DNA of 64,000 nucleotides from Rhizobium sp. 18055 (GTDB lineage Bacteria > Pseudomonadota > Alphaproteobacteria > Rhizobiales > Rhizobiaceae), in NCBI RefSeq assembly GCF_902706285.1, contig NZ_CACSKD010000015.1, positions 1 through 64,000 on the forward strand, in the 5' to 3' direction. Under the pieces are notes generated by a model. It worked only from the letters and a program-made list of their open reading frames with translations, was not told where the DNA came from and ran no database searches. Within the stretch, counting starts at the first letter, position 1; each line of letters opens with the position of its first letter. Shown in pieces: positions 32,609-41,155 of this stretch. The position numbers and the translations under genes are program-made.

Positions 32609-33215
32609 TCGATGGCTGTCGACCAGACGGCAGACGATCGGCCTGCACCCGCCCCCCGGATCCTCGCTGCATCTTCGCGGCGGGGTGGGCTCTGGGCCGC
32701 AACGTGAGTGGAAGACGGCCAGGGAGAGGCTTTCTTGACTCGAGAGGAATGGCGGCATTGCCGGCAGGGGAAGAAAACGAGCCGGCCTTTGCGGACGCCG
32801 GGCGAGCCGGGATTTTCCCGGCGATCTGCAGTTAGACATGCCCCATCGCGACCGCGGTGGGTGTGCCAGTTCCAGATCCAAGAGGAAAACGGTGGTGGAG
32901 TTAATCGGCTGCTATGCGGAAAAGGCGGCATGCAACTGGTCCGGACATGGTCGTTAAGACATCCATAAGCCGAGTGTGCTCTCGCCGAATGGCACCTTTG
33001 AATTCTATCCCAAGAGAAAGAAGATCGGCCTGGCCTTGGCAAAGGCGATGGCGGCCAATCTCGCTGGACAATCGTATATACCGAAAGAGAGACTTGGTCC
33101 GCAAGCACCGGGAGTTCGCAGTCGCAGTCAATATCCCTGGCATCGCTCCTTGCCGCAACATTGATGCAAAACTGGCCGCACCCGTGCGAGTGCAACCAGC
33201 AAAGCTCAACTTGTA

Positions 33216-33632
33216 TCAATCGAGCAGGTCTGCGGGAACATTGCCGCCGTTTTCCGACAATTTCTTGATGACAGCCTTGTGCAACCACACGTTCATGGTT
33301 GCGGAATCGGACGCGTCCCCCGAATAGCCAAGCTCGGAGGCAAGCTCCTTACGGGCACCCAGGCTGCTATCGAGTTGCAACGCCTTCATCAGGTCCACGA
33401 TCGAATGCTTCCAGTCGAGCTTCTGCCCGCTCGCCTTTACCGCCTGATCAAGGACGAAACTTACGTCAACCGCCGCGCCCACAGGATTTGTGACTGCCTC
33501 GGCCGCCGTGGTTGCTGTCGTCGTCGGATTGGTTTCGGTGGTCATTGCGGACTTTTCTTCTGCCGGTGTAGGCAGCGTTTCGGCTTTAGCTTCGCCGAAT
33601 ATGGCGTTCTTGATGGAATCGAATATGCCCAT
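33216..33632 (-). CDS. DUF3597 protein
   Basis: The 138-residue protein matches DUF3597: MGIFDSIKNAIFG at the start, a Thr/Ala-rich linker, then VDVSFVLDQAVKASGQKLDWKHSIVDLMKALQLDSSLGARKELASELGYSGDASDSATMNVWLHKAVIKKLSENGG. The family resembles an LysM-linked domain in other bacteria, and its function is not known. The ATG at 33632 with GGGAGAG upstream was chosen because family similarity begins there. Confidence 0.85.
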   Translation of the reverse strand: MGIFDSIKNAIFGEAKAETLPTPAEEKSAMTTETNPTTTATTAAEAVTNPVGAAVDVSFVLDQAVKASGQKLDWKHSIVDLMKALQLDSSLGARKELASELGYSGDASDSATMNVWLHKAVIKKLSENGGNVPADLLD

Positions 33633-33856
33633 TTGAGCTCTCCCTGTAAGCGAATCTACTGGATCTTCGTCGTTCAGCTTTCGGATGGTTACGGAAGTTT
33701 TAGGACCGTCCAATCCGGTTGTCGCTTGAATGAACATAGAAGACAAGGCGCACCGGGAAAGCCCGCCTTTTTTTTCAGCCGCAGGAGATAGGAACCGAAC
33801 AGGGTTAATCGTTGACCTGGAAAGAGCGCCGCATTTTGGCAGAGGCGATTGCTCGG

Positions 33857-34120
33857 TCAGCCCCGGTTAGGCCGGGACCAGATGTTGCGAGAGGCCATCT
33901 CGCTTTCGACCTCGATCAGGGTGGCGTAGATCGGAGCGGAAAGGCTCGGATTGTCCGCTTGACCCGAGAGGTCGCGACTTTTGCTCGACGTCTTCTCCCA
34001 GGAAGGGCCGAATCCGACATTGCCTGCGAGGATGCGCAAGCGGGGCCTTTGATGCAGGCGCGCTCGACGCGGATGCTGACCTTGAGGCTCGGGAGCTCTT
34101 CGACCTCAATGAGAAAAAGC
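33857..34120 (-). pseudogene. Broken DUF736 copy 2
   Basis: The minus strand still encodes the DUF736 C-terminal half in one frame (RILAGNVGFGPSWEKTS...APIYATLIEVESE...IWSRPNRG), but the N-terminal half (EELPSLKVSIRVERACIKG) is in another frame, and the start MATIG... is lost. The copy has frameshifts and deletions, so it is inactive. It documents an older duplication in this array. The following 34121-34973 stretch has no gene I can support, only two AGCATAGCGCC repeats near 34147 and 34226. Confidence 0.75.
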
Positions 34121-34973
34121 AAAAAAGAAGAGCATCGGAGAAATCAGCATAGCGCCACCCGGAGGGTGGGATTTCGGGAATTCTCGATACGGTTTATCCG
34201 GTAGAAGCGCAGACGCAGGAGCCTTAGCATAGCGCCGCGCAAGCGGAAGGCGGGACCGACTGCGCCCGGCTAAACCGTTCCGCTTTTCTTTGGCGGCCGT
34301 CATCCGCGCCGACAACATCTAAATATCAACACGAAGAAGTGGGGCTTCCTTACCCTCTCCGATAAGCCATGTTCACGCCGCCCGACGATCGGCAGAGAAG
34401 TGGCAGCACCAGTCATTGGCTGAAACGACGGGCCACAGGCCGCGCGAATTCGCCTCCGGCAGGGATACCGCGACAGTCAGCGCGTTGAGGCGCGCGGGAG
34501 GATCGTTACCGGCAGGCCGAACCCGCTTGCGGGTTCGGTGAGCAGAGCGAATAGAGCCGATCGCCACAGGCGACCCGGCCCAACCTTCTTCCGTGTTTCA
34601 CTCAGGCCATCGATCGCAATCAAATGATTTAAATGTGTCGATTGGCACGCTACCGGATGTCGGCGCTTCCTCACATGGGCACGCATCAATCCCATCTTTT
34701 CGTCGAATGCCAGGATGGCGTGAAGAACATGGCGCGCAACTGTGCCATGACCATGGATTTAGTTTTTCGAGGTGGCCGCCTGGCGCCACGCAGGGGCCGG
34801 ATTGATGCCCGAATAGATGAACGAAAATCATTCCGGGCCGAACAAAGACCCGTACGTCTGTTCCTCGATCTTCTTCGCCTGCCACGATCACACGGCTCTC
34901 AACCCAGGTCGCAATCCAAGCCAGCGCTGATCGCGAGCGAAAAAAGGGGCGCCGAAGCGGCCCGTTTCACCCC

Positions 34974-35147
34974 TCATCGCCGCCGGTTCCAGTCGGTCTC
35001 GAAGCTGACTTCGAATTCGACGAAGAACGGGACCTTGACCGCGAGCTTTACGCCGAGCTTGCCCTTGCGGAAGAAGTGACACATCACCTTGCCGAGATCG
35101 CGGAGGCGGCGGCCAGTGGCGCTGAGATATTGGGCCAGTTGTCGCAT
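34974..35147 (-). CDS. Small basic conserved protein
   Basis: The 57-residue protein (MRQLAQYLSATGRRLRDL, then GKLGVKLAVKVPFFVEFEVSFE) has a basic helical start and an amphipathic strand-rich end. AAAGGAC precedes the ATG. It looks like a small plasmid protein kept next to DUF736 genes; I do not know a function. The region 35148-35496 has no further supported gene. Confidence 0.55.
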   Translation of the reverse strand: MRQLAQYLSATGRRLRDLGKVMCHFFRKGKLGVKLAVKVPFFVEFEVSFETDWNRRR

Positions 35148-35485
35148 GATGGTGTCCTTTCGATAAGCTGTCATTGCGGGGTGTGACATGCAGACCGGAA
35201 AGGCGTGCCGCACCGAACGACCGCAGCGCATGCGGAGGACCTGACGGCGCCTGAATTATGCCTCGCGAGGAAGCCGAAACGCGGCGGGGAAAATTCTGGC
35301 GGCGGCAGGTTGCGGCGCCGGCCTGCAACATCCCCGATGCCGATGACAGGGCGTCGAAAGGAGAATGCGGGAACACGCCAGAGCTTCGGCCAAGGTATGA
35401 TGCGTAACCGGCAAGAAATCCCACGAAGCGGAGCTGCGAGCACGGGGCGCCGGCCGATCCGGAGTGTCGTGCTTGGCGACAAGGC

Positions 35486-35509
35486 AAAAGCCTCCCTCAT
35501 AAGGGAGGC
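35486..35509 (-). terminator. Intrinsic terminator overlapping a stop codon
   Basis: AGGGAGGC (35502-35509) and GCCTCCCT (35490-35497) form a perfect eight-base stem with a four-base loop, followed on the minus strand by TTTT. It ends the small coiled-coil gene and includes its TGA. Confidence 0.75.
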
Positions 35510-35664
35510 TCAGCGCTGACGCGGCCTTCGTCTTCGGCGGCGAGGATCTCGCGCTCGGCCAGCGCCTGTTCGAGTTCGGCTTCGATCTGGCGGCGTTCGT
35601 CGGGATGGGCATTGCCCAGCTCGGCCTTGAGTTCGAGGATCGTGCGGTCGAGTTCGTTGGTCAT
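35497..35664 (-). CDS. Small acidic coiled-coil protein
   Basis: The minus strand encodes 55 residues beginning MTNELDRTILELKAELG and continuing with a Glu/Ala/Arg-rich helix (DERRQIEAELEQALAER). AAGGAG precedes the ATG at 35664. The stop codon lies inside a perfect hairpin that serves as a terminator. It appears to be a short cytosolic coiled coil; the function is unknown. Confidence 0.6.
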   Translation of the reverse strand: MTNELDRTILELKAELGNAHPDERRQIEAELEQALAEREILAAEDEGRVSAEPPL

Positions 35665-35902
35665 CGTCGTCTCCTTGACGTTTGTGAAAGATGACGGCCG
35701 CGGTCATGGCGAGATGGAGGGGTCAAGGATCGCGATAGCGACCGGCGGAGCCGGCGAGTGGGGGAGCCGATTTTGTCGCAGCGCAGGGAACCGGAGCGGA
35801 GACAAAATTGGGGGATGACCACTCGTCCTTTGAGGCCTCGATGCCGCCATGGCACACTCGGTCGAACTGATCAGACATTTGGGTTCGGTTTGGCACCATA
35901 AA

Positions 35903-35977
35903 GCCAGGACGGGGTTCGATACCCGGTCCTGGCTTCAAAGAAGGCGTGAGAAGAGGCCCCGCCTTGGTGGCGGGGCC
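35903..35977 (-). terminator. Two hairpins downstream of DUF736 copy 3
   Basis: GGCCCCGCC (35955-35963) pairs with GGCGGGGCC (35969-35977), and GCCAGGAC (35903-35910) pairs with GTCCTGGC (35926-35933). Both lie just after the stop of DUF736 copy 3 on the minus strand. The T-runs are weak, so they may be terminators or mRNA 3' stabilisers. The 35665-35990 gap has no gene. Confidence 0.5.
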
Positions 35978-35990
35978 GGCTGTTGGGACC

Positions 35991-36302
35991 TCAGTCCCGG
36001 TTCGGGCGGGACCAGATCAGCTGGTAGCCGTCCTCGCCTTCGACTTCGGCGAGCGTTGCGTAGATCGGAGCCGGGAAGCTCGGATCGTCCAACTTGACCG
36101 AGAGGTAGTCGCGGTCGGTTTGCTCGGAGCGCTTCTGCCAGGCGGCGCCCAGCTCGACATTGCCGGCGTAGATGCGGAAGTGCGGTCCCTTGTCGGAGGG
36201 GTTCTCGACGCGGGCGATGCGAGCCTTGACGTTGAGAGCCAGCGTGCGGATCGAGCCGGTGAAGCCGGTCTCAGAGGAGGTGAAGGTGCCGATGGTCGCC
36301 AT
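35991..36302 (-). CDS. DUF736 protein, copy 3
   Basis: The 103-residue protein reads MATIGTFTSSETGFTG at the start, with GPHFRIYAGNVELGAAWQKRS, DYLSVKLDDPSFPAPIYATL and LIWSRPNRD. It differs from copy 4 at only about four residues (ET/EA, RT/RM, N/D). AAGGAAC precedes the ATG, and a perfect seven-base leader hairpin (36329-36347) lies 26 bases upstream of the start. Function unknown; family conserved on rhizobial plasmids. Confidence 0.9.
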   Translation of the reverse strand: MATIGTFTSSETGFTGSIRTLALNVKARIARVENPSDKGPHFRIYAGNVELGAAWQKRSEQTDRDYLSVKLDDPSFPAPIYATLAEVEGEDGYQLIWSRPNRD

Positions 36303-36328
36303 TGTGATGTTCCTTTCGCTTGGTTTCG

Positions 36329-36347
36329 GGCCGCGCCCTTCGCGGCC
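36329..36347 (-). promoter_or_regulatory. Leader hairpin of DUF736 copy 3
   Basis: GGCCGCG and CGCGGCC enclose CCCTT. The stem is perfect and lies just upstream of the ribosome-binding site, where it could modulate translation. Confidence 0.55.
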
Positions 36348-36566
36348 TCGATGGCTGTCGCAAGGATCGGGGACGATCGGACCGCACCCCATAGGGGCCG
36401 CAATGCAATGGAGGGCGGCCGGGAGAAGCTTTGTTGCTTCGCGAGGAATGGCAGCCCAGCTGCCAGGGGAAGAAAGTGGCGGATGGCCGTTGCGGGAAGA
36501 CGATCGAGGCAAAGCCGTTCTTCGATCAGACATGCCTCATCGAGCCCGTAGAAGAGCCGGCAACAA

Positions 36567-36785
36567 TTATGTGAAGGGAACTGACAGTGCCGATTGACAT
36601 ATCGTCGATGGCGGCCGCGAATTCGGCTGAGTGTTGGTCCGCCAGTCACCCTGCTGTTCAGCCCAGGCTGTACCGGCCGCCGCGCCCCGCTCCATGAGGC
36701 GTCGGATGTCTTTCACATCCAATGCTCGCGGATGGTCATTGACGGTATTTCGGGCCGTGGCCACGGCCGCTTCCATCACGGTCAC
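36567..36785 (-). CDS. Small hypothetical protein (second of a pair)
   Basis: The 72-residue frame starts with a GTG that overlaps the previous stop (GTGA), and contains MEAAVATARNTVNDHPRALDVKDIRRLMERGAAAGTAWAEQQGDW. An internal ATG at 36776 is the alternative start. It appears cytosolic and helical. I do not recognise it. It lies between the two DUF736 duplicates. Confidence 0.5.
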   Translation of the reverse strand: MTVMEAAVATARNTVNDHPRALDVKDIRRLMERGAAAGTAWAEQQGDWRTNTQPNSRPPSTICQSALSVPFT

Positions 36786-36988
36786 TCTCCCGCGTTCACG
36801 CGCAAGTTCAACGCCCGACCGTTAAGTCCGGCAAGTCGTCGAGCAAGATGCGCTCGGGCTCGATCTTGTGTTCCAGAAGTCGCGATGAGGTTGCCGGTAT
36901 CCATTAAGCCATCCATTTCCACCCGATACGTGGGCCTGCGGACTAGGGTATCGGGAAAATGATGGAATTGCCTTTGGACCATTGACAT
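36782..36988 (-). CDS. Small hypothetical protein (first of a pair)
   Basis: The 68-residue frame (MSMVQRQFHHFPDTLVRRPTYRVEMDG, ending LAGLNGRALNLRVNAGE) is basic and coupled to the following small gene by a GTGA overlap. The ribosome-binding site is weak. It is divergent from the SyrB-like gene at 37037, with a 48-base gap, so the two share a promoter region. Not recognised. Confidence 0.45.
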   Translation of the reverse strand: MSMVQRQFHHFPDTLVRRPTYRVEMDGLMDTGNLIATSGTQDRARAHLARRLAGLNGRALNLRVNAGE

Positions 36989-37036
36989 CGCTTGCTGTGG
37001 AACAAATGCTTCATCGCCCTACAGAGGAGAACACTG

Positions 37037-37438
37037 ATGGCCGATGAGACGACCACCGAGAATGCCGGTAATGACGTCGTGACTGAAACACAGGTTGCGC
37101 CCGCAGCTGTTAAAAAGACCCGTGCTCCAAGACGCTCAAAGGCCGAGATCGAAGCCGCAGCCGCGGTCAAATCTGCGGGGAAAGAAAAGCCGGCGAAAGC
37201 CCCAAGGGCGCAAGTCTTCAGGGGTATCGCCGCCAAATCAAAAAAGTCGGTTGGCGAGCCTGCAATGATATCGCGGGCAAATCGCGCACAGGAGCCCAGC
37301 GGCTCTTCGAGCGAAATCTTGGACGATATTGCGACTCTCATTGAGCTTGAAGAAGAGAACAAGCGTCTTCGCAAACAGCTTTCTGACAAGCTGCGCGCCG
37401 AAAATGCTGACCTGCGCAAGCGCTTGGGGACAAGCTGA
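37037..37438 (+). CDS. SyrB-family regulator 1
   Basis: The 133-residue protein has the SyrB layout: MADETTTENAGND, a Lys/Ala-rich disordered middle with KKTRAPRRSKAEIEAAAAVK, and a C-terminal coiled segment (DIATLIELEEENKRLRKQLSDKLRAENADLRKRLG). In Sinorhizobium, SyrB represses syrM, linking it to nodulation and exopolysaccharide control; most paralogues are of unknown function. GAGGAG precedes the ATG at 37037, which is preferred to the longer frame at 36992. Confidence 0.75.
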   Translation: MADETTTENAGNDVVTETQVAPAAVKKTRAPRRSKAEIEAAAAVKSAGKEKPAKAPRAQVFRGIAAKSKKSVGEPAMISRANRAQEPSGSSSEILDDIATLIELEEENKRLRKQLSDKLRAENADLRKRLGTS

Positions 37439-37569
37439 CAGGAGCAGGCAGGTTATATCTCGCCAAGCGACCAGCCTGTCTCTGGACATGAAAGATCGAC
37501 CGGGCTCCCGAAGGGCCCGGCATTGCAATCGCGACTTATCGGTCGCAGCTCGCGTGAGGCGTCGATCCA

Positions 37570-38166
37570 ATGAAAACACCTTGGAGATTTTTGGCTGACC
37601 TGGTGTCACGTAAGCCCTCCATTGGTTCGACGGAGCCTGCAGGCTCGCAAGCGCCCGAGATGAAAACGCTTGAATATCACCCGGAGAACAAACAGGCCGT
37701 TTCCACAGAGGTCAGAGGGAAACCGTCGGTTACGGATACCGTGTCCGCGAGTTCCGAGCCGACCGTCGAGTCCCTGTCGTCGGGACAAACGGCGGACGCC
37801 AACGAAAAGAGCAGTCCACGCACAGAGGAAGCGGTCGTAACCCCAAAGACATATGACGATCCCGAGATGGCGTTAGCCGAGATCGCTCATGCCGATAAGG
37901 CGTCGTCCGATGCAAGACCCGGCAAATCCGCCGTGAAGCCGTCCAAAGCAAAGCGGGCAAAAGCGATCAAAGACAATGCCGCGCGGAAAAGGCCTGAGCC
38001 CGCCGCGTCGGAGACAGTGGAGCTGTGGCGAACGGCTCCCAAGACATTCCATGAGGAGATGGCAGAGCTTGATCTCGATGTTGCAGGTTTGCGGCACCAG
38101 CTGGCCCGCAAGCTCACCCAACAGAATGCGCAGCTGAGGAAAATGCTGCAGCGTTTCGGGGACTGA
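37570..38166 (+). CDS. SyrB-related protein 2
   Basis: The 198-residue protein is mostly disordered (Ser/Thr/Glu/Lys-rich), with a short C-terminal helix, LDLDVAGLRHQLARKLTQQNAQLRKMLQRFG, that parallels the ending of the preceding SyrB-like gene (LRKQLSDKLRAENADLRKRL). It includes a basic patch (KPSKAKRAKAIKDNAARKR). The pair probably arose by duplication and divergence. Weak ribosome-binding site; the start at 37570 is supported by the end of similarity only. Confidence 0.6.
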   Translation: MKTPWRFLADLVSRKPSIGSTEPAGSQAPEMKTLEYHPENKQAVSTEVRGKPSVTDTVSASSEPTVESLSSGQTADANEKSSPRTEEAVVTPKTYDDPEMALAEIAHADKASSDARPGKSAVKPSKAKRAKAIKDNAARKRPEPAASETVELWRTAPKTFHEEMAELDLDVAGLRHQLARKLTQQNAQLRKMLQRFGD

Positions 38167-38290
38167 CCTTCATCGACGACCCAAGTCCTGCCGGCTATTT
38201 TCCTGGCGCAAAAACCCGACGCGGGTGCCGCGCCTGCCTCCAGCTGCGAGAAGAGGCTCCGCCTTGGTGGCGGGGCCGGCTGTTGGGACC

Positions 38291-38602
38291 TCAGTCCCGG
38301 TTCGGGCGGGACCAGATCAGCTGGTAGCCGTCCTCGCCTTCGACTTCGGCGAGCGTTGCGTAGATCGGAGCCGGGAAGCTCGGATCGTCCAACTTGACCG
38401 AGAGGTAGTCGCGGTCGGTTTGCTCGGAGCGCTTCTGCCAGGCGGCGCCCAGCTCGACATTGCCGGCGTAGATGCGGAAGTGCGGTCCCTTGTCGGAGGG
38501 GTCCTCGACGCGGGCGATGCGAGCCTTGACGTTGAGAGCCAGCATGCGGATCGAGCCGGTGAAGCCGGCCTCCGAGGAGGTGAAGGTGCCGATGGTCGCC
38601 AT
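38291..38602 (-). CDS. DUF736 protein, copy 4
   Basis: The 103-residue protein is nearly identical to copy 3 and begins MATIGTFTSSEAGFTG. It keeps all family blocks (GPHFRIYAGNVELGAAW, DYLSVKLDDPSFPAPIYATL). AAGGAAC precedes the ATG, and the leader hairpin (38628-38646) sits 25 bases upstream. Keeping two near-identical copies suggests either dosage benefit or a very recent event. Confidence 0.9.
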   Translation of the reverse strand: MATIGTFTSSEAGFTGSIRMLALNVKARIARVEDPSDKGPHFRIYAGNVELGAAWQKRSEQTDRDYLSVKLDDPSFPAPIYATLAEVEGEDGYQLIWSRPNRD

Positions 38603-38627
38603 TGTGATGTTCCTTTCGTTGGTTTCG

Positions 38628-38646
38628 GGCCGCGCCCTTCGCGGCC
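38628..38646 (-). promoter_or_regulatory. Leader hairpin of DUF736 copy 4
   Basis: GGCCGCG and CGCGGCC enclose CCCTT, identical to the hairpin of copy 3. Confidence 0.55.
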
Positions 38647-38839
38647 TCGATGGCTGCCGCAAGGATCGGGACGATCGGACCGCACCTGAAAGGCCGCAAT
38701 GCAATGGAGGGCGGCTGGGAGAAGCTTCAAGGTTGCCATAGCGGACCGTCATAACGTTCGATTGCGGGGATGGATTGTTGCCCGCAGCGCTTCGTCGCCG
38801 AGCAGGCGAGGATCAACAACCGGGAAGATGGAAACGACA

Positions 38840-39766
38840 TCAGGCGGCCTCCCGCTCTTCCGAGATCAGCGGCTGCAGGCTGTGGAGATAGGCCACGGCG
38901 CGTTGTGCATGCGCTGCGGCCTGAAAGATGGCGCGCTTGTCGTCTGACAGCACCCTGAGCCAGGATTGAAGGTAGCTCGCATGATCGGGACGTGGCTCTA
39001 GTTCCGGGACGATGCCGAGATCGGCGCACAGGAAGCAGCTTCCGAGTTCCGCCAAAAGCTCTTCGCGGCTTCGGTCAGTCTTGTCCTTGCCGTATCGGCT
39101 GAGATCTCGGCCGACGCGATCTGGATGCGCCGTCCAGTGGCAACTCTCATGGCTTAGCGTTGCAACGTAGGAAGCGGCATCGCGGAAACTCTCGAATGCG
39201 GGCATCTGGATGTGGTCGGATACCGGCGAATAATAGGCTTGCGATCCACCGTGCCGGATCACCGCACCGGTATTGCGGAAGAACTGGTCGGCGTGGGCGA
39301 TCCGTTCGACCGGATCGAGCACCGGTGCAGCATCGGTATAATACCGATCGGCAAGACCGTCGATTTGCGCGACGTTGAAGACCGTGTAGGCTTTCAGAAA
39401 GGGAATATCGCGCTCGACTTCAGCGCCCTGTCCGTCGGTCTCTGTCTTGGTAAAGCGGCTGGCATAGATGACGGTGGCGCCGGTTTCGCCCTTGCGGACG
39501 GCACCACCCAGTTCCAGCGCCTGCTTGAAGGTCATCCAGATCGGTGACGTATAGCCGCGGGTCAGACCCTCCGACCACAACAGCAACACGTTCATGCCGC
39601 TGTAGCGCTCTCCGTTGTGCCTCAACGGCCGGGTGATCCGACCTGCCATGTTGGTGGCCGACCACGGCTGCATCCAGGGGCGGACACCGCGCTCGAGCTG
39701 CGCCACGATCGTATCGGTGATGCGTGCGTAAACATCGGCGCGCTGGTTTTCCTGTTTCCTGCTCAT
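38840..39766 (-). CDS. ardC: ArdC-like antirestriction protein
   Basis: The 308-residue protein has an ArdC N-terminal domain (ITDTIVAQLERGVRPWMQPWS, GERYSGMNVLLLWSEG, TFKQALELGGAVRKGETG) and a C-terminal zincin-like region with HESCH (an HExxH metal motif) in SHESCHWTAHPDRVGRD. ArdC-type proteins bind single-stranded DNA and protect incoming plasmids from restriction in the new host. It lies beside other plasmid-establishment genes. GGAGG precedes the ATG, and a perfect leader hairpin (39789-39807) lies 22 bases upstream of the start. Confidence 0.88.
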   Translation of the reverse strand: MSRKQENQRADVYARITDTIVAQLERGVRPWMQPWSATNMAGRITRPLRHNGERYSGMNVLLLWSEGLTRGYTSPIWMTFKQALELGGAVRKGETGATVIYASRFTKTETDGQGAEVERDIPFLKAYTVFNVAQIDGLADRYYTDAAPVLDPVERIAHADQFFRNTGAVIRHGGSQAYYSPVSDHIQMPAFESFRDAASYVATLSHESCHWTAHPDRVGRDLSRYGKDKTDRSREELLAELGSCFLCADLGIVPELEPRPDHASYLQSWLRVLSDDKRAIFQAAAHAQRAVAYLHSLQPLISEEREAA

Positions 39767-39788
39767 TTCTCAAACCTCCGTTTTGGGA

Positions 39789-39807
39789 GGTCGCGCCGAT
39801 CGCGACC
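39789..39807 (-). promoter_or_regulatory. Leader hairpin of ardC
   Basis: GGTCGCG and CGCGACC enclose CCGAT. It has the same size and position as the DUF736 leader hairpins. The rest of the 39808-40039 gap shows no gene. Confidence 0.55.
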
Positions 39808-40039
39808 CCGTCACGGCGGTCCTAAGGCCGGAGCAATGAGGGGCGTGGGCACCGACCGGGGCCTCATTGGGCGAAGCGCAATGGGGTGGTCATCAGGGCC
39901 GGAACTAAGTGGAGGACGGCGAAGCCGTTGCCCATGACCCGCGCTCCGGCAGGTCCGGCGACGGGACGGGTCGCGAGCTGGTGCTATTCTACCGTCTCAA
40001 TCAATTATTCTCTGCAGACAGAATATGCGAGCTGGCTTC

Positions 40040-40471
40040 TTATTTCTCGATGCCGGAGACGGCCGCCAGCGCTTTGACCAGATTGACGACCTTCTTCTTG
40101 ATCGCGGGTGAGCTGATTTGTGTGAAAGCCTGGTTCAGGTCACGGCCTTCCGAGGTTGAGAGGAACTGGGAGAGATCCTCGATCGGGCCGACGCCGTCCG
40201 CCGAATTGGTGCTGAAGCTTGGTTGTGGATCGCCAAAGAAAAATGACACGGGGACACCGAGCACTTGAGCGATATGGCTCAGACGGCTGGCGCCGACGCG
40301 GTTGGTGCCCTTCTCGTATTTCTGAACCTGCTGAAAGGTGATGCCCAGGGCATCGGCCAGCGTTGTCTGGCTCATTTCCCTGACGTTGCGCTGTAGCCTG
40401 ATGCGCTGGCCCACCTCGACATCGATCTGGTTTGGATGCTTCGGTCTTTCAGTCAATATGCCTACCCCCAT
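40040..40471 (-). CDS. XRE-family regulator 1
   Basis: The 143-residue protein has an N-terminal HTH (VGQRIRLQRNVREMSQTTLADALGITFQQVQKYEKGTNRVGASRLSHIAQVLGVPVSFFF) and a C-terminal region of about 60 residues ending in a helix (PAIKKKVVNLVKALAAVSG). It is a clear paralogue of the XRE gene at 58975-59382, sharing QQ.QKYEKGTNRVGASR and GVPVS.FF. The promoter upstream lies within an imperfect palindrome also found at the paralogue, which points to autoregulation. Confidence 0.88.
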   Translation of the reverse strand: MGVGILTERPKHPNQIDVEVGQRIRLQRNVREMSQTTLADALGITFQQVQKYEKGTNRVGASRLSHIAQVLGVPVSFFFGDPQPSFSTNSADGVGPIEDLSQFLSTSEGRDLNQAFTQISSPAIKKKVVNLVKALAAVSGIEK

Positions 40472-40509
40472 GGAATTGCTGCCGTGCCGGAGGCCTGGCC
40501 GAGCGCGAC

Positions 40510-40542
40510 GCAGAGTTTACTCTTTGGCAGTATTCTCTACAG
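40510..40542. promoter_or_regulatory. Palindromic promoter-operator of XRE regulator 1
   Basis: GCAGAGTTTACT (40510-40521) and AGTATTCTCTAC (40529-40540) flank a seven-base spacer. On the minus strand it contains CTGTAG (-35), a 17-base spacer and TATA-like TAAACT (-10). This copy has lost symmetry on the plus side compared with 59436-59472. The rest of 40472-40750 holds no supported gene. Confidence 0.6.
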
Positions 40543-40750
40543 CGCGGCGATCTCGTGGCCATCAGCGTTCGAAACATATTCGCAGCCGAACTGCAGGCTG
40601 CGCGTGTAGGCCCAAATCAGTCCCAGGAGGATTGGTCTATCCCGCCGAGCTCAAAAACCTATATCAGTTGTCGTGGCGTTGTATCTACAGCCACATCATC
40701 GATGTCTATGAGCAGATCACGGAGATGTTGAAACCCGAGATTGATTGCAC

Positions 40751-41155
40751 TTAAGCGACGGTGTCAATGTCGGTGCGCCGAAACTCGTCAGCCGTCGCAA
40801 GTATGGGGACCGCGTAAAATTTGGCGCAGGCGTAATGCAGGCAATCACCAAGGTTCAAGCCGTGTCGGCCGCTGCGAAACCGGGCGGCCGCGGACAGCGC
40901 CAGACGGGTGGTTTCCTTTGCAGGAGGTAAATCGCGGAGCTCGATCTGCCGCAATTCAAGGAATTCCATCACCAGGTTTTCGACCTCTGGAATAGGGAGA
41001 TCAAACTTGTCGGGCCTGGCAAGGCCGAGCACCGTCTCAAGCACCGCGACCGGCGATGTTAACGGTGTCCTGACAGTGGTGATTGCGTTGGAAACGCGCT
41101 CCGCCTCCGGCTCATCCGACAGGAGCGCAATGATCGCGCATGCGTCGATGAACAT
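40751..41155 (-). CDS. vapC: VapC-type PIN-domain toxin
   Basis: The 134-residue protein is a PIN-domain ribonuclease: MFIDACAIIALLSDEPEA with the first catalytic Asp, a middle Glu (VLETVLGL), and LNLGDCLHYACAKFYAVPILATADEF with the later acidic residues. Such toxins cleave RNA unless held by the antitoxin. The ATG overlaps the antitoxin stop (TGATG); a start five codons earlier is possible. It probably stabilises the plasmid by post-segregational killing. Confidence 0.88.
   Translation of the reverse strand: MFIDACAIIALLSDEPEAERVSNAITTVRTPLTSPVAVLETVLGLARPDKFDLPIPEVENLVMEFLELRQIELRDLPPAKETTRLALSAAARFRSGRHGLNLGDCLHYACAKFYAVPILATADEFRRTDIDTVA

Larger units (their letters stand above)
35948..36433. 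repeat. Duplicated segment, left copy
   Basis: About 485 bases here match 38248-38730 almost base for base at an offset of 2300. The unit covers a terminator hairpin, a complete DUF736 gene and its leader hairpin. Only scattered substitutions separate the copies, so the duplication or gene conversion is recent. Confidence 0.85.
38248..38730. repeat. Duplicated segment, right copy
   Basis: This is the second copy of the 485-base DUF736 unit described at 35948-36433. The match ends near 38730 in the leader, shortly after the GGGAGAAGCTT shared by both copies. Confidence 0.85.

Noticed and set aside
31963..33288. A 441-codon minus-strand frame
   Set aside because: It runs through the EAL domain end, the DUF736 gene in another frame and non-coding DNA, with an Arg/Ser-rich nonsense composition.
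35903..35933. tRNA T-loop-like sequence (GGTTCGATACC) in a hairpin
   Set aside because: No anticodon, D-arm or acceptor stem can be placed around it; a terminator hairpin explains it better.
40005..40030. TATTCT...AGAATA inverted repeat downstream of XRE regulator 1
   Set aside because: It shares only six bases per arm with the XRE palindromes and lacks promoter spacing, so chance cannot be excluded.
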